A program made the position numbers and the translations under genes. From Streptomyces sparsogenes (GTDB lineage Bacteria > Actinomycetota > Actinomycetes > Streptomycetales > Streptomycetaceae), in assembly GCF_001704635.1 (NCBI RefSeq), contig NZ_MAXF01000016.1, positions 1 through 64,000 of the forward strand: DNA of 64,000 bases, given 5' to 3'. How positions within the stretch are numbered: the first letter of the stretch is position 1; the number at the start of each line of letters is the position of its first letter. Below, piece after piece: positions 45,748-55,076 of this stretch. The notes beneath the pieces are model-generated. The model was not told where the DNA came from. It did no database searches and saw only the letters and a list, made by a program, of their open reading frames with translations.

Positions 45748-48700
45748 GGCCGGGCCCAGCAGCACCTTGAGGTCGCCGAACAGGGCGGGGTCGGCGGTGA
45801 CCCGGTGCCGGTCGAGCCGGAGCACGGTGGTCTTGCGCGCCCCCTGGAGCTTGATCCGCACCTCGGTGGAGCCCCGGTGGTGGGTGAGCACTTCGCCGAG
45901 CTTCTCGACCAGCGGCGGGGTGACCTTGACCGTGGGGATGGTGATGGTCACCGGTGCGTTGGCCGAGGCCTCGGAGAGGTCGGGGACCATCAGTTCCATG
46001 GCGACCAGCCGCGGCACGTCCTCGCGCTTGTCGAGCCGTCCCTTGACGAAGACGACGGCGTCCTCGACGAGCTGGGTGGAGACCAGCTGGTAGGTGGCGG
46101 GGAAGAACATGCAGTCGATGGAGCCCGCCAGGTCCTCGACGGTGGCGATGGCCCAGGCGTTGCCCTGCTTGGTCATCTTGCGCTGGAGGCCGGAGATGAT
46201 GCCGCCGATGGTGACGATGGCGCCGTCCGCGTGCTCGCCGCCGGTGAGCTGGGAGATGGCGGCGTCGGCCTTGTCGTTGAGGACGTGCTCGATGCCGAAG
46301 AGCGGGTGGTCGGAGACGTACAGGCCGAGCATCTCGCGCTCCTGGGCGAGCAGATAGGCCTTGTCCCACTCGACGTCGGAGAACTCGACGTCGAGCCCGA
46401 AGCCCGGCCCGTCGCCGCCGCTGTCGTCGCCGCCCATGCCGCCGAAGAGGTCGAACTGGCCCTCGGCCTCCTTGCGCTTCACCGCGACCACGTTGTCGAT
46501 CATGGTCTCGTAGTGGGCCATGAGCCCCTTGCGGGTGTGGCCCATCTCGTCGAAGGCACCCGCCTTGATGAGCGATTCGGTGGTGCGCTTGTTGCAGACG
46601 ACCGCCTCGACCTTGTCCAGATAGTCGGGGAAGGAGGTGTACTTCCCCTTCGACTTGCGACCGCGGATGATCGCTTCCACCACGTTCTGTCCGACGTTTC
46701 GAACCGCGGTAAGACCGAAGAGGATCACGTCATCGCCCTGGGCGGTGAAGTTCGCCTCGGACTCATTGACGTTCGGAGTGAGCACCTTGATGCCCATGCG
46801 GCGGCACTCGTTGAGGTAGATCGCCGACTTGTCCTTGTCGTCGCGCACCGAGGTGAGCAGCGCGGCCATGTACTCGGCGGGGTAGTTGGCCTTGAGGTAG
46901 GCGGTCCAGTAGGTGACCAGGCCGTACGCCGAGGAGTGGGCCTTGTTGAACGCGTAGCCGGCGAACGGGACCAGCACGTCCCACACCGCCTGGATGGCCT
47001 CGTCGGAGTAGTTCCGGTCCCGCATGCCCTTCTGGAAGGGGACGAACTCCTTGTCGAGGACCTCCTTCTTCTTCTTGCCCATCGCGCGGCGCAGCAGGTC
47101 GGCCTGGCCCAGCGAGTAGCCCGCGAGCACCTGGGCGGCCTTCTGCACCTGCTCCTGGTAGACGACCAGGCCGTAGGTGATGCCGAGGACCTCCTTGAGC
47201 GGCTCCTCCAGCTCGGGGTGGATCGGGGTGATCTCCTGCTGGCCGTTCTTCCGCAGGGCGTAGTTGATGTGCGAGTTCATGCCCATGGGGCCCGGCCGGT
47301 AGAGGGCCGAGACGGCGGAGATGTCCTCGAAGTTGTCGGGCTTCATCATGCGCAGCAGGGAGCGCATGGGGCCGCCGTCGAACTGGAAGACGCCGAGCGT
47401 GTCACCGCGGCACAGCAGCTCATAGGTCTTGGGGTCGTCCAGCGGCAGCTCGAGCAGCTTGAGGTCCACGCCCTTGTTCTGGCGCACCATCTTGACCGCG
47501 TCGTCCATGATGGTCAGGTTGCGCAGGCCGAGGAAGTCCATCTTCAGCAGGCCGAGCGACTCACAGGTGGGGTAGTCCCACTGGGTCACGACCTGGCCGT
47601 CGTTCTTCGGTGAGAAGACCGGCACATGCTCGGTCACCGTCTCGCTGGACATGATCACGCCGGCGGCGTGCACACCCATCTGCCGCACCAGGCCCTCGAT
47701 ACCGCGGGCGGTGTCGATGACCTTCTTCACGTCCGGCTCGTTCTCGTACATCCCGCGCACCTCGGCCGCCTCGCTGTAGCGGGGGTGCTTCTCGTCGGTG
47801 ATGCCGGACAGCGGGATGCCCTTGCCGAGCACATCGGCGGGCATGGCCTTGGTGATCCGGTCGCCCATCGCGTACGGGTAGCCGAGCACCCGGGCCGAGT
47901 CCTTGATCGCGTTCTTCGCCTTGATGGTGCCGTACGTGCCGATCTGGGCGACCTTGTCGGCGCCGTACTTCTCGGTGACGTACCGGATCACCTCACCGCG
48001 CCTGCGCTCGTCGAAGTCGATGTCGACATCGGGCATGGACACGCGCTCGGGGTTGAGGAACCGCTCGAAGATCAGACCGTGGTCGATCGGGTCGAGGTCG
48101 GTGATGCCCATCGCGTACGCGACGATCGAGCCGGCCGCGGAGCCGCGGCCGGGGCCGACCGCGATGCCGTTGTTCTTCGCCCACATGATGAAGTCGGCGA
48201 CCACGAGGAAGTAGCCCGGGAACCCCATCTGGATGATGACGTCCATCTCGTACTCGGCCTGCTTCTGGCGGTCCTCCGGCACCCCGCCCGGGTAGCGGCG
48301 CTCCATGCCGCGCCGGACCTCCTCCTGGAACCAGGAGACCTCCGTGTAGCCCTCGGGCACGTCGAAGCGGGGCATCAGGTCGCGCTTCTCGAACCACCCG
48401 GCGGTGTCGATCTGCTCGGCGACCAGCAGGGTGTTGCGGCACCCCTCCTGCCAGGCGTCGGAGGAGTCGATGGCGTACATCTCGTCGGTCGACTTCAGGT
48501 AGTAGCCGGAGCCGTCGAAGCGGAAGCGGTCGGGGTCGGAGAGGTTCTTGCCGGTCTGGACGCACAGCAGGGCGTCGTGGGCCTCGGCCTCGCGGGAGTA
48601 GGTGTAGTGCGAGTCGTTGGTGACCAGCGGGGGGATGCCGAGCTTCTTGCCGATCTCCAGCAGGCCGTCGCGGACCCGGCGCTCGATCTCGATGCCGTGG

Positions 48701-49278
48701 TCCATCAGCTCCAGGAAGTACTTGTCCTTGCCGAAGATGTCCTGGTATTCGGAGGCGGCCTTGAGCGCCTCGTCGAAGTGGCCGAGCCGCAGCCGGGTCT
48801 GCACCTCGCCGGAGGGGCAGCCGGTGGAGGCGATCAGGCCCTCCGACCACTGGGCGATGGTCTCCTTGTCCATCCGGGGCCACTTGACGAAGTAGCCCTC
48901 CATATAGGCGTCCGAGGACAACCGGAAGAGGTTGTGCAGACCGGCCTTGTTGGAGGCCCAGATCGTCTTGTGGGTGTAACCGCCGGAGCCGGAGACGTCG
49001 TCCCGCTTCTGGTGCGGCTGGCCCCACTGGACGCGCCGCTTGTAGCGCCGCGACTCGGGGGCGACATACGCCTCGATCCCGATGATCGGCGTGATGCCCG
49101 CCCCGGTCGCCTGCTGGTAGAAGTCGTACGCCCCGTGCAGGTTGCCGTGGTCCGTCATGGCGATGTGCGTCATGCCCATCTCCTGACAGGCGTTGAACAT
49201 GTCCTTGAGCCGCGCCGCACCGTCCAGCAGCGAGTACTGGGTGTGGACATGCAGGTGCGTGAAGGGCGGCTTGGTCAC
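45733..49278 (-). CDS. dnaE: DNA polymerase III alpha subunit
   Basis: 1181-aa replicative polymerase of the DnaE1 type. The N-terminal PHP domain begins FTHLHVHTQYSLLDG and has TDHGNLHG. The polymerase core carries the catalytic acids in PDVDIDFDERRRGEV (about residue 410-425) after GPGRGSAAGS, then YQEQVQKAAQVLAGYS and GYAFNKAHSSAYGLV. The helix-hairpin-helix region follows, then an OB-fold (VTIGGIISGLQRKMTKQGNAWAIATVED). GTG 49278 (VTKPPFTHLH) has GGAGG about 10 bases upstream. It is transcribed alone and is the main chromosomal replicase. Confidence 0.97.
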   Translation of the reverse strand: MTKPPFTHLHVHTQYSLLDGAARLKDMFNACQEMGMTHIAMTDHGNLHGAYDFYQQATGAGITPIIGIEAYVAPESRRYKRRVQWGQPHQKRDDVSGSGGYTHKTIWASNKAGLHNLFRLSSDAYMEGYFVKWPRMDKETIAQWSEGLIASTGCPSGEVQTRLRLGHFDEALKAASEYQDIFGKDKYFLELMDHGIEIERRVRDGLLEIGKKLGIPPLVTNDSHYTYSREAEAHDALLCVQTGKNLSDPDRFRFDGSGYYLKSTDEMYAIDSSDAWQEGCRNTLLVAEQIDTAGWFEKRDLMPRFDVPEGYTEVSWFQEEVRRGMERRYPGGVPEDRQKQAEYEMDVIIQMGFPGYFLVVADFIMWAKNNGIAVGPGRGSAAGSIVAYAMGITDLDPIDHGLIFERFLNPERVSMPDVDIDFDERRRGEVIRYVTEKYGADKVAQIGTYGTIKAKNAIKDSARVLGYPYAMGDRITKAMPADVLGKGIPLSGITDEKHPRYSEAAEVRGMYENEPDVKKVIDTARGIEGLVRQMGVHAAGVIMSSETVTEHVPVFSPKNDGQVVTQWDYPTCESLGLLKMDFLGLRNLTIMDDAVKMVRQNKGVDLKLLELPLDDPKTYELLCRGDTLGVFQFDGGPMRSLLRMMKPDNFEDISAVSALYRPGPMGMNSHINYALRKNGQQEITPIHPELEEPLKEVLGITYGLVVYQEQVQKAAQVLAGYSLGQADLLRRAMGKKKKEVLDKEFVPFQKGMRDRNYSDEAIQAVWDVLVPFAGYAFNKAHSSAYGLVTYWTAYLKANYPAEYMAALLTSVRDDKDKSAIYLNECRRMGIKVLTPNVNESEANFTAQGDDVILFGLTAVRNVGQNVVEAIIRGRKSKGKYTSFPDYLDKVEAVVCNKRTTESLIKAGAFDEMGHTRKGLMAHYETMIDNVVAVKRKEAEGQFDLFGGMGGDDSGGDGPGFGLDVEFSDVEWDKAYLLAQEREMLGLYVSDHPLFGIEHVLNDKADAAISQLTGGEHADGAIVTIGGIISGLQRKMTKQGNAWAIATVEDLAGSIDCMFFPATYQLVSTQLVEDAVVFVKGRLDKREDVPRLVAMELMVPDLSEASANAPVTITIPTVKVTPPLVEKLGEVLTHHRGSTEVRIKLQGARKTTVLRLDRHRVTADPALFGDLKVLLGPACLAG

Positions 49279-49363
49279 GGTGGCAGACCTCCGGCGAACG
49301 ATCGGTGAAGGGCGGTTACGGGCTGACGGAACAGCTCCGAAGGTTACCCCTCCGGACTGACAG

Positions 49364-49381
49364 CTCGTGGGCACCCACGAG
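49364..49381. promoter_or_regulatory. Palindrome in the dnaE/DUF2252 divergent spacer
   Basis: CTCGTGGG-CA-CCCACGAG is a perfect 8-bp inverted repeat, 86 bases upstream of dnaE and 113 upstream of the DUF2252 gene. It could be an operator or an RNA hairpin; it does not look like a LexA box. Confidence 0.35.
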
Positions 49382-49494
49382 TAGCCTCAGGCGTTGGGAC
49401 GGACGGGCAACCCGTCCCGTTCGCCATTATTTGTCATGCTCTTTTTCACCTTCTCCGTCCACTTCTCCTTCCACGCACCAGGAGGCGCCCCGCG

Positions 49495-50820
49495 ATGCCG
49501 ACCCAGCAGACCCAGGCGGACCAGCGAGGCGAGCACATCCTCGCCGTCTTCGACACCGCCTTCGGCGAGCTGCTCGCCGCCGACCCGGCCGCCTTCCGCG
49601 TCAAGTTCCGCAAGATGGCCGCCTCGGCCTTCGCCTTCTACCGCGGCACGGCGTGTCTCTTCTACGCCGACGCGGAGCAGGAGCGGGACGGCGGGCCCTA
49701 CCTGGACGACCGCACGGGCCGGGTGTGGATCCACGGTGACCTCCACGCCGAGAACTTCGGCACCTACATGGACGCCAACGGCCGGCTGATCTTCAACGTC
49801 AACGACTTCGACGAGGCGTACGTCGGCCCGTTCACCTGGGACCTCAAGCGCTTCGCGGCCTCCGTGGCGCTGATCGGCTACACCAAGGCGCTCAGCGACG
49901 AGAAGATCAGCGAGCTGGTGCGCATCTACGCCGCCGCCTACCGCGAGCGTATCCACGCCCTGGCCGTCGGCGCCAAGGACGACGAGGTGCCGCCGTTCAC
50001 CCTGGAGACCGCCGAGGGCCCGCTGCTGGACGCGCTGCGCGACGCCCGCTCGCTGACCCGCTTCGGGCTGCTCGACTCGATGACCACGATCCGTGACTTC
50101 GAGCGGCGCTTCGCCCCCGGCGGCGGCTCGGTCGAGCTGGACGCGGCGACTCGCTACAAGGTCCTGGCCGCGTTCGACGGCTATCTGGAGACGCTGCCCG
50201 AGTCCAGCCTCGCCCGGCCGGACTCCTACCGCGTCAAGGACGTCGTCGGCCGCCGCGGCATCGGCATCGGCAGCGCGGGGCTGCCCTCGTACAACATCCT
50301 GCTGGAGGGCAACAGCGACGCCCTCGAGAACGATGTGGTGATCTACATGAAGCAGGCGCAGACCCCCGCGGTCTCCCGGCACATCACGGACGAGCGGGTG
50401 CGCTCGTACTTCCACCACGAGGGCCACCGCACGGTCATCTCGCAGCGCGCCCTCCAGGCGCACGCCGACCCGTGGCTGGGCTGGACCGAGCTGGACGGCG
50501 CCGGGCAGCTGGTCGCCGAGATCTCGCCGTACGCGGTGGACCTGGACTGGTCGGACATCGACGACCCGGCCGAGATCGCCGCCGTCGTCGCCGACCTGGG
50601 GCGGGCGACGGCCACGATGCACGCGGCCGCCGACGACCAGAGCGGCCACTCGCTGGTGCCGTTCTCCACCGAGCGGGCCATCGACGCGGTGATCGCGGCG
50701 GACGAGGGCGGCTTCGCGGAGCTGCTGGTGGACTTCGCGCACTCCTACGGGGCGCGGGCGCGGGCCGACCACCAGATCTTCGTGGACCTCTTCCGGAACG
50801 GCCGCATCCCCGGGCTGTAG
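49495..50820 (+). CDS. DUF2252 protein (kinase-like fold)
   Basis: 441-aa protein of the DUF2252 family, thought to have an aminoglycoside-phosphotransferase/protein-kinase-like fold. Visible motifs are MAASAFAFYRGTACLFYAD, VWIHGDLHAENFGTY (resembling the catalytic HGDxxxxN loop), FNVNDFDEAYVGPFTWDLKR (resembling the metal-binding DFD) and VKDVVGRRGIGIGSAGLPSYNILLEG with a Lys-type strand. The order of motifs suggests a permuted kinase. Substrate unknown. ATG 49495 has AGGAGG 11 bases upstream. Divergent from dnaE. Confidence 0.85.
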   Translation: MPTQQTQADQRGEHILAVFDTAFGELLAADPAAFRVKFRKMAASAFAFYRGTACLFYADAEQERDGGPYLDDRTGRVWIHGDLHAENFGTYMDANGRLIFNVNDFDEAYVGPFTWDLKRFAASVALIGYTKALSDEKISELVRIYAAAYRERIHALAVGAKDDEVPPFTLETAEGPLLDALRDARSLTRFGLLDSMTTIRDFERRFAPGGGSVELDAATRYKVLAAFDGYLETLPESSLARPDSYRVKDVVGRRGIGIGSAGLPSYNILLEGNSDALENDVVIYMKQAQTPAVSRHITDERVRSYFHHEGHRTVISQRALQAHADPWLGWTELDGAGQLVAEISPYAVDLDWSDIDDPAEIAAVVADLGRATATMHAAADDQSGHSLVPFSTERAIDAVIAADEGGFAELLVDFAHSYGARARADHQIFVDLFRNGRIPGL

Positions 50821-50937
50821 CGGCGGACTCCCGGACGGTAGGGGCACCCGGCCGCGCAGGTGCTCGCGCGCTGGGTGCCTCCCCGTCCCACGGTCTTGAT
50901 GTCGCCCCTACAGCCCGTCGTGTGACAATCGGACCCT

Positions 50938-51615
50938 ATGGACGGGACGGGACCGCTGCTGAGGGGACTGCGCGCGGCGCTGTTCACAGCGCTGTGCGTC
51001 ACGCTGTCCTCCTCCGCCCACGTCCTGCTGTCGAGCACCCCGCTGCCGCTGACGACCGTGGCGGGGCTGTCCGTCCTCGTCTTCGTGATCGCGTACGCCC
51101 TGGCGGGACGGGAGCGCGGCTACTGGAGCATCGCCGCGCTGCTGGTCCCCCTGGAGCTGGCGGCCGACACGGTCTTCACCACCGGCCAGAGCGCCTGTTA
51201 CGGGCCCTCCGGCGGCCCTGTGGCGGGCTCTCTGCGCGCCCTGGGCGTGGACGTGCTGTGCGGCAGCGGCGGCGTCGGCTCCCCGCTGGCCCGGGTCGCC
51301 GGGCCGGGCGGCGGCTCCCTCGCGTCCGCCGTGGGCTCCGCCACTCCCTGGCTGCTGCTCGCCGCGCATGTCGCCCTCGGGCTGGTCGCCGCGGCCTGGC
51401 TGCGGCGCGGCGAGGCCGCCGTGGGCCGGCTGCTGTCCTCGCTCGCCGCCTTCGCCTTCCGGCCGCTGCTGCTGGCCGTCGCGGTCGTCACCGCGGCCTT
51501 CGCGGCCCGGCGCCGCGCTCCGCGGCCGGCGGGCCCACCGAGCCCGGCCCCGGCGCTCCCCCTTCTCGTGCACTCCGTCGTGCGGCGTGGACCGCCGTGC
51601 TCAGCCGCCGCCTGA
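50938..51615 (+). CDS. Hypothetical membrane protein
   Basis: 225-aa protein with about five hydrophobic segments (13-30, 38-57, 64-75, 135-155 and 170-190), two Cys in the large loop (SACYGPSG, VLCGSGG) and an Arg/Pro-rich end. I do not recognise the family. ATG 50938 follows GACAAT (50924-50929) by 8 bases, so it may be leaderless. It is followed 55 bases later by the thioredoxin-fold gene in the same direction. Loop cysteines plus this neighbour make a redox partnership possible, but nothing proves it. Confidence 0.65.
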   Translation: MDGTGPLLRGLRAALFTALCVTLSSSAHVLLSSTPLPLTTVAGLSVLVFVIAYALAGRERGYWSIAALLVPLELAADTVFTTGQSACYGPSGGPVAGSLRALGVDVLCGSGGVGSPLARVAGPGGGSLASAVGSATPWLLLAAHVALGLVAAAWLRRGEAAVGRLLSSLAAFAFRPLLLAVAVVTAAFAARRRAPRPAGPPSPAPALPLLVHSVVRRGPPCSAAA

Positions 51616-51670
51616 GCACAGCGATTCCCACCCTTTCGTACGACCTTCACACGACGGAGAGCGATCCACC

Positions 51671-52519
51671 ATGAGCAACCGCAACAGCCACCAGAACAAG
51701 CAGGCCGCGCGCGAGCGGCTGCGCGCCGAGCGCGAGCGCCAGGCCAAGAAGGACCGGACGCGCCGCCAGCTGATCGTCGGCGGCGCGGTCGTCGCCATCC
51801 TCGCGATCGCGGGCGGCATAGGCTACGGCGTCAGCCAGATGAACGGCGGCGGCGGCGACGCCAGCAAGAAGTGGAAGGCCGCCGCCGAGAAGGAGCCCCT
51901 GGTCAAGCCCGCTCACACGACCGGCCCGCAGGGCACGACCGTGGTCATCGGCGACCAGAAGGCCAAGAACACCCTGCACGTCTACGAGGACATGCGCTGC
52001 CCGGTCTGCGCGGAGTTCGAGCAGTACACCGGCAGCACCGTGGCGAAGGACATCAAGGACGGCACCTACAAGGCGCAGTACACGATGGGCACCTTCCTGG
52101 ACGACAAGGAGGGCATGATCGGGGCCGGCTCGAAGAACGCCCTGAGCGCGCTGGGCGCGGCCCTCAATGTCAGCCCGGACGCCTTCCTGGAGTACAAGTC
52201 GGCGCTCTTCTCGGCCAAGAACCACCCCCAGCAGGAGACCGACGACGCCTTCGCCAGCGACCAGAAGCTGATCGAGATCGCCCAGCAGGTCAAGGCGCTC
52301 AAGGGCAACAAGTCCTTCGAGAAGGCCGTGACGAACGGCACCTACGACCGGTGGGCGCTGGCCATGTCCAAGGCGTTCAACGACACCAAGGACGTGGACA
52401 GCACCCCGACGATCAAGCTGAACGGCAAGATCCTCAGGGTGACCGTCCAGGGACAGCAGGCGCCCCCGATCACCCCCGAACAGTTCAACTCGGTGGTCCG
52501 GGAGAACCTGAAGAAGTAG
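51671..52519 (+). CDS. Membrane-anchored DsbA-like thioredoxin-fold protein
   Basis: 282-aa protein with a charged N-terminus (QAARERLRAERERQAKKDRTRRQ), one membrane helix (about 37-57) and an extracytoplasmic thioredoxin domain with CPVC (about 110-113) in VYEDMRCPVCAEFEQY and the cis-Pro segment STPTIKLNG. Probably a thiol-disulfide enzyme for secreted proteins, same design as the protein encoded at 17576-18337 but with a different active-site pair (CPVC versus CPGC) and a longer insertion. ATG 51671 has GGAGAGCG upstream. A very strong terminator follows. Confidence 0.86.
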   Translation: MSNRNSHQNKQAARERLRAERERQAKKDRTRRQLIVGGAVVAILAIAGGIGYGVSQMNGGGGDASKKWKAAAEKEPLVKPAHTTGPQGTTVVIGDQKAKNTLHVYEDMRCPVCAEFEQYTGSTVAKDIKDGTYKAQYTMGTFLDDKEGMIGAGSKNALSALGAALNVSPDAFLEYKSALFSAKNHPQQETDDAFASDQKLIEIAQQVKALKGNKSFEKAVTNGTYDRWALAMSKAFNDTKDVDSTPTIKLNGKILRVTVQGQQAPPITPEQFNSVVRENLKK

Positions 52520-52534
52520 CGCCGAGGGGCGCCC

Positions 52535-52583
52535 CCGCCGGGGTGTCGGGCGTGCCGTCGCGGCGCGCCCGACACCCCGGCGG
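52535..52583 (+). terminator. 18-bp stem terminator
   Basis: Perfect 18-bp inverted repeat (52535-52552 with 52566-52583) with a 13-base loop, 15 bases after the thioredoxin-fold gene stop. The longest uninterrupted hairpin stem in the window. Confidence 0.85.
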
Positions 52584-52717
52584 CCCGTTCCGGCGACGCG
52601 CCCCGCGAACCACCTGCGAGCTGTGCGGCGACCCGGCGGTGACCGGCCGGCGACGGGCGGGCGAACTTGGCGAAGAGCCCTGCGCGGCGGGACTACCAGC
52701 CAGTAGTCTCGTCGGCC

Positions 52718-54361
52718 GTGACCGACCTCCACCACACCGCCATAACGCGCCGCACCGCCGTCACGGCAGCAGCCGCCACCGCCGCCCTGCTGCCCCTGGC
52801 CGCCCCGGCCACCCCCGCCCGGGCCGCCGACGGCCCCGCCTTCCTGCACGGCGTCGCCTCCGGGGACCCGCTGCCCGACGGGATCCTGCTGTGGACCCGC
52901 GTCACGCCCGCCCCCGAGGCGGTGCCCGGCTCGGGGCTCGGCCCGGACACCGAGGTGACCTGGGAGGTCGCCGAGGACAAGGACTTCGCCGCGGTCGTCG
53001 CGCGGGGCACCGTACGGGCCACCGCCGCGGCCGACCACACCGTCAAGGCGGACGTCCGCGGGCTGCGGCCCGCCACGGACTACTTCTACCGCTTCGGCGC
53101 CCAGCCCGGCGTGCTCTCCCCCGTGGGGCGCACCCGCACCGCCCCGGCGCACAACGCCGCCCCGGGCGCCCTCCGCTTCGGCGTGGTCTCCTGCGCCAAC
53201 TGGGAGGCCGGCTACTTCTCCCCGTACCGCCACCTGGCCGCGCGGGCCGACCTGGACGCGACCCTCCACCTCGGCGACTACATCTACGAGTACGCGAGCG
53301 GCGCGTACCCCGAGCGGAAGTACACGGTCCGCGCCCACTCCCCCGCCCATGAGATCGTCACCCTCGCCGACTACCGGATCCGCCACGGCCGGTACAGGAC
53401 CGACCCCGACCTCCAGGCGCTGCACGCCGCCCGGCCGCTGATCGCGATCTGGGACGACCACGAGTTCGCGAATGACGCCTGGTCCGGCGGGGCGGAGAAC
53501 CACACCCCGGGCACCGAGGGCGACTGGGCGGCCCGGGTGGCCGCCGCCAAGCGCGCCTACTTCGAGTGGATGCCGGTGCGCCCCTCCACCGAGGGCACCA
53601 CCTACCGGCGGCTGCGCTTCGGCAACCTCGCCGATCTGCACCTGCTCGACCTGCGGTCCTTCCGCTCGCAGCAGGCCACCACCGGCAGCGGCGACGTGGA
53701 CGCCCCCGACCGCACGATCATCGGCCGGGCCCAGCTCGACTGGCTGAAGTCCGGCCTGGCCGCCTCCGGCACCACCTGGCGGCTGGTGGGCAACTCGGTG
53801 ATGATCTCACCGGTCGCCTTCGGGGCCGTCCCCGCCGAGCTGCTCGGGCCGCTCGCCGAGCTGCTCGGGCTGCCCAAGGAGGGCCTGGCGATCAACCCCG
53901 ACCAGTGGGACGGCTACACGGACGACCGGCGGGAGCTGCTCGCCCATCTCACCGGGCGCTCCATCGGCAACACCGTCTTCCTCACCGGCGACATCCACAT
54001 GGCCTGGGCCAACGACGTGCCGGTGAAGGCCGCGACGTACCCGCTGTCGGCCTCCGCCGCGACCGAGTTCGTGGTCACCTCGGTGACCTCGGACAACCTG
54101 GACGACATCCTGCGTGTGGCGCCGCACACGGTCTCGCTCGCCGCGGCCGCCGCGATCCGGGCCGCCAACCGCCACGTCAAGTGGGTGGACATGGACTCGC
54201 ACGGCTACGGCGTGCTCGACGTCACCCCCGAGCGGGCCCAGATGGACTACTACGTGGTCTCCGACCGCACCGACCCGGCCGCCACCGCCTCCTGGGCACG
54301 CTCCTACCGGACCCGCTCCGGCACCCAGCGGGTCGAGCGCGCCGAGGGCCCGGTGCGCTGA
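52718..54361 (+). CDS. phoD: Secreted alkaline phosphatase/phosphodiesterase PhoD
   Basis: 547-aa enzyme that releases phosphate from esters outside the cell. The N-terminus carries a twin-arginine-type signal ([28 protein letters not shown]), consistent with Tat export of a folded metalloenzyme. An Ig-like domain (about 40-130) is followed by the catalytic domain: [33 protein letters not shown] and [13 protein letters not shown], which hold the Fe/Ca ligands. GTG 52718 follows TAGTCT (52704-52709) by 8 bases, a leaderless-type start. No obvious PHO box was identified in the short spacer. Confidence 0.93.
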   Translation: MTDLHHTAITRRTAVTAAAATAALLPLAAPATPARAADGPAFLHGVASGDPLPDGILLWTRVTPAPEAVPGSGLGPDTEVTWEVAEDKDFAAVVARGTVRATAAADHTVKADVRGLRPATDYFYRFGAQPGVLSPVGRTRTAPAHNAAPGALRFGVVSCANWEAGYFSPYRHLAARADLDATLHLGDYIYEYASGAYPERKYTVRAHSPAHEIVTLADYRIRHGRYRTDPDLQALHAARPLIAIWDDHEFANDAWSGGAENHTPGTEGDWAARVAAAKRAYFEWMPVRPSTEGTTYRRLRFGNLADLHLLDLRSFRSQQATTGSGDVDAPDRTIIGRAQLDWLKSGLAASGTTWRLVGNSVMISPVAFGAVPAELLGPLAELLGLPKEGLAINPDQWDGYTDDRRELLAHLTGRSIGNTVFLTGDIHMAWANDVPVKAATYPLSASAATEFVVTSVTSDNLDDILRVAPHTVSLAAAAAIRAANRHVKWVDMDSHGYGVLDVTPERAQMDYYVVSDRTDPAATASWARSYRTRSGTQRVERAEGPVR

Positions 54362-54384
54362 CCCGCTGGGGGCCTACGCGGCCG

Positions 54385-54972
54385 TCAGCCCTCCGTGACT
54401 TCCTCGAGGAAGCCGAGCGCCACCTTCCAGGTGGCCTCGGCCGCCTCCTCGTCGTAGTCCGGCAGGTCCGGGTCGGTGAACAGGTGCCCGGCCCCCGGGT
54501 AGCGGTAGACCTCCACCTCCGCCCCCGCGCGCCCCATCCGCAGGTACCACGCGTTCAGCCAGTCGTGCGGCTCGAACGGGTCCGGGTCCGCGACGTGCAG
54601 CTGCACCGGCAGGCCGTCCGTCGCCGCGTCGTCGGCGATGTCCGAGGTGCCGTGCAGGAGCAGCAGCCCGCGCGCCTTCTCGTCGCCGAGCGCGAGGTTC
54701 TGGGCGATCGACCCGCCGAGCGAGAACCCCGCGTACACGATGCCGCGGTCGGACAGCGGCGCGGCGGCCGCCACGGCCCGCCGCAGCAGTTCCTCCCGGC
54801 CGATCTCCTCCTTGAGGGCCATGCCGTCCTCGGCGCTGTCGGCCGTCCGCCCCTCGTAGAGATCGGGTACGCGCACCTCGTGGCCCGCGGTGCGCAGCCG
54901 GTCGGCGGCCGCGTGCACGGCGGGTCGCAGTCCGTACATCGAATGGAGGAGCAGGATCGGGGAACGGGTCAC
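54385..54972 (-). CDS. Dienelactone-hydrolase-like alpha/beta hydrolase
   Basis: 195-aa alpha/beta hydrolase. The N-terminal strand is SPILLLHSMYGLRPAVHAAADRL, VRVPDLYEGRTADS marks the dienelactone hydrolase family, and the nucleophile elbow GFSLGG carries Ser rather than the Cys of classical dienelactone hydrolases. His lies in GAGHLF near the C-terminus. Substrate unknown. GTG 54972 has GGAAG 9-10 bases upstream. Convergent with phoD, with only 23 bases between stops. Confidence 0.85.
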   Translation of the reverse strand: MTRSPILLLHSMYGLRPAVHAAADRLRTAGHEVRVPDLYEGRTADSAEDGMALKEEIGREELLRRAVAAAAPLSDRGIVYAGFSLGGSIAQNLALGDEKARGLLLLHGTSDIADDAATDGLPVQLHVADPDPFEPHDWLNAWYLRMGRAGAEVEVYRYPGAGHLFTDPDLPDYDEEAAEATWKVALGFLEEVTEG

Positions 54973-55076
54973 TTGGTCACTTCCTTGTCCGCGGAGCGCT
55001 TCGCCCATCGTGCCAGTTGTGTTCCGGGGAAGCGGAACGCCCGGTGCCCCCGAGGGAAGGAAAAGGATACGTGTCC

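Noticed and set aside
49279..49494. LexA/SOS box in the dnaE upstream region
   Set aside because: The palindrome there (CTCGTGGG/CCCACGAG) does not match the actinobacterial GAACN4GTTC form.
52590..52720. PHO box upstream of phoD
   Set aside because: I could not find two direct repeats resembling GTTCACC at 11-base spacing in the short region before the GTG.
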